Assembly: GCF_026151205.1 (NCBI RefSeq)
Contig: NC_087082.1
Location: 3,438,001-3,502,000, forward strand
Direction of reading: 5' to 3'
Length of the DNA: 64,000 bases
Source of the DNA: Bolinopsis microptera
Lineage: Eukaryota; Ctenophora; Tentaculata; Lobata; Bolinopsidae
Numbering within the stretch: position 1 is the first letter of the stretch; each line of letters starts with the position of its first letter. The notes beneath the pieces were generated by a model. It did no database searches and was not told where the DNA came from. It saw nothing but the letters and a program-made list of their open reading frames with translations. Below are positions 56,601 through 64,000 of the stretch, piece after piece. The translations under genes were made by a program, and so were the position numbers.

Positions 56601-59563
56601 TCTTTCACAAATTCTTCAACGATCTCTACAATCGAAAGTGTGGCGTGAACAATCACTCCAAGGATGATGGCACTTCTACTCCTACGTCCAATGATTCGCA
56701 ACCTATCAAGGAATTGGTCGATGAACTGAATTGCGACTTTACCTTACAGGAGATCAAAGATGCGACTAAAAAACTCCAAAACAATAAGAGTGTGTCCGAT
56801 GACCTGATATCCAACGAGATGTTGAAAAACTCCAATGAGACACTTCAACTCGGCGTGGTAAAACTCTTTAATGCCTGCCTCCAGCATGGAACTTACCCCT
56901 GGAACAACTCGATCACAACTCCCCTCCATAATATAAAAAGGGTGACCGGCAAAACCCTGATAACTATCGGGCTATTACTATTGGGAGCTGTCTCGGCGAA
57001 CTCTTCTCGAACCTTCTCCTTAAACGGCTGATCGAATTTAGAGAAACAGCCTGTCCGGACCGACCATATCAACTTGGATTCAGGAGGGGAGCCCAATGTA
57101 ACGACCACTTACTCACCTTGAATACCATTATTGAGAAATACACCAAGAAAGAGAAGAAGCGACTTTTCGCCTGCTTTGTCGACTACCGCAAGGCTTTCGA
57201 TAGCGTATGCAGGGAAGCACTCCTATTCAAGCTGGGCAACATGGGCATAACAGGCAAATTCTTCGATTGTATCAGCCACATGTACAATAACTCTTCAACC
57301 CGAGTCAAGCTGATCCGCAGCCATTGACGTCACCATCGGCACAGAACAAGGACATCCAATGTCCCCCGAGCTCTTCAAACTCTATATCCACGAGCTCTCT
57401 ATCAGACTTGAACAAATCGAGGAATTGGATGTACCTTTATTAAACGATGTAAAAGTAAGTCACCTCCTATGGCAGGGCAGATGACCTGGTACTCTTAGCG
57501 CTGGATGCGGGCAGCTTACAGAAACTGATCAATTGCTTGCATGACTATGCTGAAAAGTGGGAGCTGTCTGTGAATATCAACAAAACCAGCGTGATGGTCT
57601 TTAACACAAGCTCACGAATACTGAAATGTGCTTACGGCTTCAAACTAGGCAATTTGGACATCGCACCAGTCAGAAAATACTGCTATCTAGGAATCCAATT
57701 CTCCCTGAACGGTTCCTTCAGGCAAGCAATCGATGAACTTAGGAAGAAAGCTCTTCGCTCATTCTTCTCTCTGAGACGAACTATTGACACGAGAGCCCTT
57801 ACCACTAGTACGATGCTAAAACTCATTGATAGCTTAGTCAAGCCAGTGGCCACATATGGATGCCCTATTTGGCTGCCATCAACTAACATCGTGAAAGCCA
57901 TCCTCTCGAAAAATCAAGAAGCGAGTCTTCCCAAAGCAGCAGCAAAAGATGCTCTTGAAACTACTCACTTGAAAATTCTTAAATGGATATTGGGTGTCCA
58001 CAAAAAAGCAAATAACAACTTCTGCTACAGAGATACAGGTAGAACCCCCTGGACAGTAACCGTCCTCCCTCAATGTATTGCCTACTTCTGTAGAGCATCA
58101 CAAGCGGTAGTAGGTAACGTGAACACCCTCTTGCACCATACATTTCAGGAACAGAAACAACTGAACCTTACCTGGTATGATGCATGGTCTACTATCATCA
58201 AGACGAGCACTGTCGCTAAGCCACACCTACCCCACACCCTTGCGGCTCGTGAACACATACACGAAACATTTGTTAACCACTGGAAGAAGGATCTTCACAA
58301 CCAGCCTAAAATGTCATTCTACACTGCGGTCAAAGCTGAGTTTGGTGAAGAACTGTACTTACAGCTCCCATGCAGGGTCAAAAGAGCTAACATTGCGAAA
58401 CTTCGATCTAGCAGTCACGATCTGAGGATTGAGAAAGGTCGCTACACTGGAGATCGCTACAACACAGCACTGAAAACATGTCGCTTTTGCTGCTCCTCAA
58501 ACACCGACGTCATGCGGTTCTTCGAAGAACTACCATTCTTTGAAACACCTATCCTTGAAACCGAGGACCACGTCATAAATGAATGCCCCAGCTACAACTC
58601 CCTCCGGTCCAACCTCTCAGACAACCTTAAAAGCCTCATAATGCTCAAAGAATATAGGGCCATCATGAACTCATTCCATGCATGAACAGAATTTGAAAAG
58701 TACCTCACAGAATCCTTTCACCTTCGACATCCTCCTCAAAAGAAGTCCTAATAATCACCTCCTAAGAAGTCCTAGTAATCACCACCTAACAGACTCTTCA
58801 AACCTTCGAAATCCTAAGAATAAGTCCTAATCCTCGCTTCACGTCCCCTACTCATCTCCTTCATCGTCTCATCAACTTTTCGTAGTCTTTAAGTCTAACC
58901 TATCTCCTTGGACTTGCTTTTATGCACACATCCAGAATTTTTATTAGCATTTAAATGATTATACTTGATTTTATTTCCACTTCGTGATATTGTAACGCGG
59001 TTAAATTTTAAAATTTTATTTTCATACTTTTATTCGGCTTTTGTTTTATATCTAAACGTATTTATGAATTGATGTATAGCCAAAACGAGTTCGTTAGTGT
59101 TCTCCTTGGTAATTTCATGTTTAATTCCTGTTTAATTCCTGTTTAATTCCTGTTTAATTCCTGTTTAATTCCTTTTTACAGAAATATGAATCATGCGTGG
59201 TCTAACCACAGCGAAATTTTCGATTTTTTCATTTGTCTCAATTCTTTCACGCCGATATACTGATAATTCTACTCATATCATGAACAGTCAATGACTAGAC
59301 AAGGTTATTGTAATGAAAAGTTAAAGTGAATGATGTCGTCTCGATTTGGGACCAGCTCACGGTACATCAGACTTTGGTTTTTTATAGCTAAAGAAATGAA
59401 TGAGGAGACAAGTCAGCTAAAAATATAAAATCACATTAAATTGCCACTCACCAAACAAAGGATCCCACTCAGTGCACACCCCGAACAGAATCACAATGAG
59501 GACGAAGGTAGGATACAACCAGATAGGTAGTCCGTATACCTGCATGGTGCTGCCTTTACCCAT
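41633..59563 (-). CDS. Rh50: Rh-type ammonium transporter (RhAG/RhBG/RhCG family), 12 exons
   Basis: Exons (minus): 59563-59452, 50665-50521, 50279-50138, 49918-49789, 49648-49445, 45591-45464, 43558-43468, 43211-43128, 42909-42793, 42578-42483, 42086-41987, 41708-41633. All introns are GT-AG and all phases agree, giving 474 residues plus stop (human RhCG has 479). Multiple hydrophobic helices span the protein. Pore histidines are H193 (VVHCFGAYFG) and H351 (MLHGIPGWIG), spaced as in RhCG. Conserved IHVKDAGGS, MFWPSFNG and IQNATLAGG are present. N62 (NVS) in the first extracellular loop could be glycosylated. Rh proteins carry ammonia/ammonium, perhaps CO2, across plasma membranes. Introns 1, 5 and 6 hold other genes or elements. 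Confidence 0.95.
44408..45184 (+). CDS. Putative N-myristoylated protein with LRAT/NlpC-P60-like H and NC motifs, nested in an Rh intron
   Basis: Two exons (44408-44481 and 44719-45184; GT-AG, phases agree) give 180-odd residues. The N-terminus MGSSTSKTE fits an N-myristoylation signal (G2, S6), predicting membrane attachment. The second exon has PCHVYVVFY and, about 100 residues later, YANCKDFAMIVFD. An early His in HxY and a late NC followed by a helix resemble the permuted papain-like fold of LRAT/NlpC-P60 proteins, which are acyltransferases or peptidases. That link is inferred from motif shape only. The gene lies wholly inside Rh intron 6, on the opposite strand. I do not recognise a specific orthologue. 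Confidence 0.7.
46341..48040. mobile_element. hAT-like non-autonomous element with 8-bp target duplication
   Basis: Starts TAGGCTATCCA and ends TGGATAGCCTA (11-bp perfect inverted tips). ATGCAGAT flanks it on both sides (46333-46340, 48041-48048), an 8-bp target duplication, the hAT hallmark. Near both ends there are TTATCTAGATAAA and CCGATAA motifs in both orientations, probable subterminal binding sites. There is no transposase; the middle is a 57-bp minisatellite. Inserted in Rh intron 5. Confidence 0.85.
46559..47490 (+). repeat. 57-bp minisatellite inside the hAT-like element
   Basis: About 16 units of 57 bp, each with ACCGGTTTCCTTCTCCTGAG and GTACCAGTTCTCTTCAAAAC-type segments, diverged by a few bases. 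Because 57 is divisible by 3 and no unit has a stop in two of the frames, long open frames arise on both strands (46620-47276 plus, 47173-46670 minus). These are repeat artefacts, not genes. Confidence 0.9.
48207..49019. mobile_element. Non-autonomous element with GTTCGACA iterons and 8-bp target duplication
   Basis: TCATATAT flanks both ends (48199-48206 and 49020-49027). The tips are imperfect inverted repeats around ACGTACTC(A/T)AGTTCGA. The word AGTTCGACA or its reverse TGTCGAACT occurs about a dozen times, clustered in the outer 150 bp at each end. A ~48-bp block (AACTAAAGT...CTACCTGGACTC...) is present at both ends (about 48291 and 48905). The centre is non-coding. Lies in Rh intron 5, 160 bp from the hAT-like element. 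Confidence 0.75.
52935..53415 (-). pseudogene. Acidic coiled-coil frame, gag/ORF1-like
   Basis: The minus-strand frame opens upstream of 53357 with an acidic Ser/Glu-rich start (SSLDTSSSEGEEEAES) and continues as a highly charged helix (KSEQISILEEKIKMLENTRS) to a Lys/Arg-rich end, about 150 codons. Composition resembles the coiled-coil ORF1/gag-like proteins of retroelements, and it is similar in style to the frame at 55809-56300. No zinc knuckle is present and no pol follows, so this is at best a remnant. Identity is uncertain. Confidence 0.4.
55132..56300 (+). pseudogene. Gag-like gene with zinc knuckles, in three broken frames
   Basis: Three frames in series: 55132-55332 (Pro-rich start, DPPPPPP), 55284-55733 (TPT/TPP-rich, then a helix, no ATG of its own) and 55809-56300. 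The last is a long Glu/Arg/Lys coiled coil ending in CFRCERYGHMSKDC, a perfect CCHC knuckle, and CYNYKSRGHEARDC, where the second Cys has become Tyr. Order and motifs fit a retroelement Gag/ORF1. A purine-rich stretch (about 56340-56385) follows, reminiscent of a polypurine tract, but no LTR pair was found. Confidence 0.6.
56450..58685 (+). pseudogene. LINE ORF2 reverse transcriptase, frameshifted
   Basis: The series begins before the polymerase (LNCDFTLQEIKDATKKLQNN, about 56,730). It shifts frame near 56,938, continues with YQLGFRRGAQCNDHL and CFVDYRKAFDSV (motif A) to 57327, then shifts again through a GTEQGHPMSPELFKLYI block and ADDLVLLA, the catalytic motif near 57,480. A long intact C-terminal frame (57537-58685, 382 codons) holds the thumb and a terminal Cys/His cluster (CRFCCSS ... 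HVINECPSY) typical of LINE C-termini. Endonuclease was not seen. At least two frameshifts inactivate it. Antisense to the Rh gene. Confidence 0.85.
59119..59173 (+). repeat. 11-bp tandem repeat
   Basis: Five copies of GTTTAATTCCT in perfect tandem, within Rh intron 1 about 280 bp downstream of exon 1 in genome order. Confidence 0.85.
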
Positions 59564-59780
59564 ACTCCCTAGCTGCTACCTACCTGGTATAGACGAGTGA
59601 TTAATACTCAAAAGTTGAATTTAAGTTTAGCAAAGCTTATAAGGCTGCCTTAATTATTAAGGCACGGTAAATGAATTATTTGTAAGTTGATCAGTCTGAT
59701 TAAATACTAAACCGATCGTTAATATCAAAATCATAGCATTCTCAATGGGCTGAGGGTATGAAACTGAAAGTAATATAATT

Positions 59781-60433
59781 CGGTGTATTTTTGGATGCTG
59801 ATTCCGAACCACCCCACATGACGTAGGCCGTAGCGGGTAAAAATGCTTCCCTAGGGAGTTATGGGCAAAAAAATGTTTTGGTCACGTGACAGTAAAACAC
59901 GAATTCGATTGTTCAGGGCTCGGGTTAGGGTTAGACTTAGAGTTGTGGTTAGGGTTATGGATAACTTCGGGGTTATGGTTAGGTTATATGGTTGGGATTA
60001 GGGTTTATGTAATACAGATCGGTATTACATAAACCCTAATCCCGACTTGTTCGGCTGCAAAACCATAAAAACCAAAGTCACGTGATAATTTTTGGGCGAA
60101 CGAATTAGTAAGAGCCAATTTTAGCTTATAGTTATGGCTCTTACTAAATCGCTCGCCCAAAAATTTCACGTGACTTTGGTTTTTTTTGGTTTTGCAGCCG
60201 TACAAAACGGTTTTACATAAACCCTAATCCCAACCCTAACCCTAATCATAACCCCGAAGCTATCCATAATCTTAACCACAACCCTAACCCTAACCCGAGC
60301 CCTAAATAATCGAATTCACGTTTTACCAGCCTGTCACGTGACCAAAACGGTTTTTTGCCCATAACTCTCCAGGGAAGCATTTTAACCCTACGTCATGGGG
60401 GGTGATTCGGAATCAGCGTCCACAAATACACCG
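59781..60433. mobile_element. Foldback element with telomere-like repeats in both arms
   Basis: A ~650-bp near-perfect palindrome. The left arm starts CGGTGTATTTTTGGATGCTG, and the right arm ends with its complement (CACAAATACACCG). Each arm contains 100 bp of degenerate TTAGGG/CCCTAA-like repeats (GGGTTAGGGTTAG left, CCCTAACCCTAACCC right) and TCACGTGAC/GTCACGTGAC sites. The centre holds an inverted pair GGGCGAACGAATTAGTAAGA / TTACTAAATCGCTCGCCC. No coding capacity. Just upstream of the Rh start codon (218 bp from it), so it may overlap the Rh promoter. Confidence 0.8.
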
Positions 60434-60439
60434 ATCTAG

Positions 60440-61717
60440 ATCACTTTCATGCCTAAAGGGCCTTTTCACAAGAATTTTCTTAAAATTTGGGCGAGCGATT
60501 TAGTAGGAGCGTATAGTTATACACATTATATTGTAGAGTTATAATTGTATGTATGAATTACAAATCCGGTGAACGATTGTCATTGAGTATAAGCTACATT
60601 TGTTGCTTTGTTGGTACACGACGGATCAACTTCAGTCGTCAGTCTTGCCAGATTCTCCCTTACCTGGCCTGACACGCGCACAACGTATAACAACTTCAGT
60701 AGTAATCATACTTTCATAGTTTGTTCACGGAACACTTAATTTCATTGTATCAGAAATAATCAAGGATAAAAAATATCGTTATAAATAAAAAATAAAAAAA
60801 GTATAAAAAGTATAAAATATCCTAAAAGTAAAACTATAAAACTGGCATCGCAGATGAATCCTCAATTATATATAATATAACAAAGCAATGCAACTAATGA
60901 TAATGGTTCCAAGTGGATAAATTACACAACAAAAATTTTAGACATGGAATTAGAAAATGTAAGCGATTCATAAAAATAAAATGGTGTCTATTTTATCATA
61001 GACCGAGTATTATACATATTGATATATGAGGGCAACTATTCAATACTTCGACGGTATGTAATAATATTACTGGTATTATGTGAGACACATATGTTATACG
61101 TGTATCATGAAATATATCACTCACGGAGATTGAGTAAATGCTTGTCCGCCGTGGCTAAACCAGTCGGCGGCGGTGTGGGCCGAAACCTACCGGCGGCAGC
61201 AGCGTAGTCGTACGCTGGCGTGAGATCGACTCTATAAAAAGACACAAATTTGGTCTATTATCGTGCTTTTTCCCCGACAATTCAACTTAAATTTGAGCTG
61301 TGCACAAATTTGATTATAATTTGATTTATTTATTTATTTTATTTTTCAATCTGAAATCGAATTTTGAATGAAACTTTCAAATGATCATATTACGGAAAAA
61401 TTCGATTTTACATAAGTCACACGTACGCCACGCCGTCGTACGCCGGGTTGGTACCGGCGGCGTGGCCAAATTTGCCGGCGGCGGCTGCGGATAAGCCTGG
61501 TATGTTGTACGCAGATAACAGGTTATGTGAATACATTCAGGAAATCCAAGCTGGACCAGGCTTTTAAAATGACCGGAATACCCAAATACTGCAAGATCCA
61601 AATTAAGGATCCTAACGGCGTATTATTAAAGACCGCGTTCTTTCAGACTATATCCTTTTTGTATTACAAAAACAATGCCGTTGATGTCTTCGATAAATGT
61701 AGGTAATAACTAACAAG
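60440..61717. other. No gene; AT-rich with two CGGCGG-rich patches
   Basis: GGGCGAGCGATTTAG at 60489-60503 is a stray copy of the repeat motif. Patches at 61140-61225 and 61415-61495 are rich in GGCGG/CCGCC and share CGTACG and CCGGCGG words, probably the ends of a small element. 61,560-61,705 has an open plus frame (TGIPKYCKIQIKDPNG) that I do not recognise and that ends in stops before the Penelope-like frame. Confidence 0.4.
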
Positions 61718-61723
61718 GTGGCC

Positions 61724-63183
61724 ATGGAAGAAAAGAGACCAGAATGGTCCGCCAAATTTAAGGAGTGGTTGATAAGAAGTGTTGAACTCAGCTATGAGTC
61801 GTCTATAGGCAAATTTAACGGAGAGTGGTACAGACAAAAACGAGGAGTACCGACAGGAGGCAGTATCTGTGTACAACTTGCAAACATAGCAGTATACCAT
61901 GTCATGCGTGAGCAAGTCTATTCAGACACGGAACTAATGGAACCTGTAAAATCGGTCAAGAGATACATAGACGACGGCTGTGGAGTATCCCATGGTACGA
62001 AAAGACAGTTTTCAAAATTCATCGCGACTGTCAATACAAGGCTAGCAGAACTTGGCCTCCACATTGATGAGAACATCATAGAAGATAACAATGTTTATGT
62101 GGCGTTCTTAGACATAAAATTTTGTTTCGACACCGCAGGTGATCTTCAGACAGACCTCCATGTTAAAGAGACTGATGCTCGCTCTTACCTGTACTTCGGT
62201 TCCCACCACCCGAACCATACATTCAGCAGCATAGTCTATAGTGCATGCCTGAGACTCCGGCGAATCATCAATGATAACGACAGACTCCGAAAACAAATTG
62301 ATGAATTAAAAACCTTTTTCTTCCAATCCAACTACCCTAAAACTATGGTAGATAACATCAGTGAAAAAGTCAAAGGCTTTGAAAGATGCCTCAAACCACT
62401 GGACAACTCAAACAGCAGTGTCCTGGTCCCAAAGTCTCCAGAACCAGCAGTCCGCGTTATTTCAACATTTGGCAGCGATCAAGAGTTAGTGGAATCGGTA
62501 AAAAGATTGAAACAGAACTCAGTAGAACCAGGAGCTTCTCAGGATTATCTGGTTCCCATACAAGTGGAAACACCCCAGGCTCCCCAATATCATCTAGAGC
62601 CGGTACATCACGCCCTATCTTCAAATTCGTCAGACGTACTGGAACATCATTTAGAAGGAAGTTAGTCAAAGCAAAACAGTTTGCGGATGACTTAACCCAA
62701 CCTCACACAAGACCATGTGGGGGCAGACACTGCGGTACCTGTAACATCATATCTCCACATCCATCAATAACAGTCAATGGACAGCGAGCCAAAGCAGTGT
62801 CTGGTACATGTGTCAGCTACAATGTTGTATACATCTTCAGTTGCCAACTTTGTAATATGTGCTATGTAGGAAGAACGGTGCAGCCCCTAAGGGCACGAGT
62901 AAACGAACATCGCGCCCATTACTACAAACTCATTTCGGACAATACGTTTGTCCCTGAAGAAAACGACGACGGATTCAGCTTGGGTAAACACCTTGTAGAA
63001 GTTCATAACATGAAACAACGTGACAATTTCAACCAGGCTTATAAAGTGTCAATTCTCAGTAATAGTAGCCCAAGAACTCTAGAAGTGGATGAACACCGTT
63101 ATATTCAGAAACTAAGAACTATACGTCCATTGGGGCTCAATGCCGTGGACCCGTTTGGGATTCCATTATTGGATTTATCTTAA
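61724..63183 (+). pseudogene. Penelope-like element remnant: RT C-terminus and GIY-YIG endonuclease
   Basis: The first frame (to 62665) carries GEWYRQKRGVPTGGSICVQL and KRYIDDGCGV, the latter holding the catalytic YIDD of a reverse transcriptase, followed by the thumb region. The second frame (62386-63183) carries the Cys-rich linker CGGRHCGTC and a GIY-YIG-type nuclease (VVYIFSCQLCNMCYVGRTVQ, then RARVNEHR and a terminal DEHRYIQ). This RT-then-GIY-YIG order defines Penelope-like elements. The two domains are in different frames, overlapping by about 280 bp, so a frameshift is needed to join them. The 5' half of the reverse transcriptase is missing and stops lie just upstream. Confidence 0.85.
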
Positions 63184-64000
63184 AGGTTTTCCATTGCATT
63201 GGGGCACAAAAGTTATGTTTTTAAAAATATTCATAGGTATCGTTTTTAGTTGTGTCATTTCATTTCCAATGTTACACTTTGTAGGAACTGATATTAACCG
63301 AGTTTCTGATTCAGGATGTTACTGAAGATAGTAATGAAAATGTTTTAACACCTCAGTACTGTGTTTTACTACAGCTCAACCTGCTCAGTCTGACTATTTG
63401 GGAATTTAAACTCTTAATAACTAACACATTAGATCGTAGGGAAGGTGTAAGTTTGTTCTGATAAGTAATTAGTGTAATTAGCGTAATTAGTGTAATTAGT
63501 TTGTTTTGATACGTAACTGCAGAGTTCTGAGATTAAAATATCAGGTTGTAACATTTTGCAGTCAAATCCCAAATCTCCTTTATAGCGGAATTTGCATTTT
63601 TAATCATCAATCCTCATACTGTCTCCATGTTATTAAAATAACTTAATAAGTACCCTTCAAATTATTAAGTTGATTGGATGTATGGTTAAGTTTGAAGGAT
63701 CCAAAGCTACACCCAGTACTAGTAGCGAATCATGGTAAAAATCCTACGACATTTTGAGAGTTCAATTTTGTGAGTACCTGTGAGAAAAAGGCCTCAAAAG
63801 TGCTGTGTTTATAATTGAAATGTTCCGCGCATTTAATTGTAAATAAACTCATTATAAGATTAAGTGTGATGTGTAGATAAAACTTTCCTTCATTTTTGCA
63901 TTATTAATATTTCATTTTTATGATTTGCCGCGCAACGTTTAAAAATAAGTTGATATGCCATCCTGATCCATTTTATTTGTTGTGATTAATCGCATTTGAC
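63184..64000. other. No gene seen
   Basis: AT-rich DNA after the Penelope-like remnant. A short (GTGTAATTAGC)n-like repeat lies at 63466-63502. No supported coding frame. Confidence 0.45.

Larger units (their letters stand above)
50666..59451. other. Rh intron 1 (8.8 kb), host to retroelement remnants
   Basis: Donor GTGAGT on the minus strand at 59451-59446, acceptor CAG before 50665. It contains a coiled-coil gag-like frame (52935-53415, minus), a zinc-knuckle gag-like gene (55132-56300, plus) and a LINE reverse transcriptase (56450-58685, plus). 50,700-52,900 and 53,460-55,100 show pyrimidine-rich, repeat-like DNA with no gene that I can support. Confidence 0.7.

Noticed and set aside
59930-60300. 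Interstitial telomere or chromosome end
   Set aside because: TTAGGG-like units are degenerate, short and mirrored within a foldback, with normal gene DNA on both sides.

Overview
This is nuclear DNA from an invertebrate animal. The sequence is AT-rich, its genes carry GT-AG introns, and several conserved metazoan or eukaryotic genes are present (COA8, ROMO1, NSMCE1, THOC2 and an Rh-type ammonium transporter). About half the window is transposon-derived. The repeat types (Ty3/Gypsy LTR element, several LINE remnants, a Penelope-like element, hAT-like and TA-targeting elements, foldbacks) would suit a cnidarian or another early-branching invertebrate, but I cannot name the species. There is no bacterial, phage or CRISPR content.

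Layout. 1-4,080: no recognisable gene. 4,081-10,600: nested repeats. A LINE 3' remnant is interrupted by a TA-flanked element. A poly-G-ended foldback has a second LINE tail inserted in it. CpG-rich repeats follow. 10,602-15,926: a Ty3/Gypsy retrotransposon on the minus strand with identical 176-bp LTRs; gag and pol are in one frame, separated by a UGA-CUA stop. 16,190-20,853: a 4.66-kb element with ~1.1-kb terminal inverted repeats. It encodes a LINE ORF1p-like protein and holds a second, broken, inverted copy of that gene. 20,854-23,400: repeats.

23,404-30,193 is the gene-dense part, all on the plus strand: COA8 (cytochrome c oxidase assembly), ROMO1 (mitochondrial inner membrane), NSMCE1 (SMC5/6 complex RING subunit), then the first six exons of THOC2 (mRNA export). 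Introns 1 and 2 of THOC2 hold two different tandem arrays that share the 10-mer CCACGTGATA on opposite strands. No later THOC2 exon was found, although the full-length protein should be far longer. 30,200-41,600: repeats and LINE remnants.

41,633-59,563 (minus) is a complete 12-exon Rh glycoprotein gene. All phases join into a 474-residue reading frame with both pore histidines. Its introns contain an opposite-strand two-exon gene (44,408-45,184), a hAT-like element carrying a 57-bp minisatellite, another element with 8-bp target duplications, and in the 8.8-kb first intron several retroelement remnants. 59,781-60,433 is a foldback with telomere-like repeats. 61,718-63,183 is a Penelope-like element remnant with reverse transcriptase and GIY-YIG domains.

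The host genes show no operon-like functional unit, though COA8 and ROMO1 are adjacent and both mitochondrial. Most of the novelty lies in element architecture and in how repeats meet gene structure.
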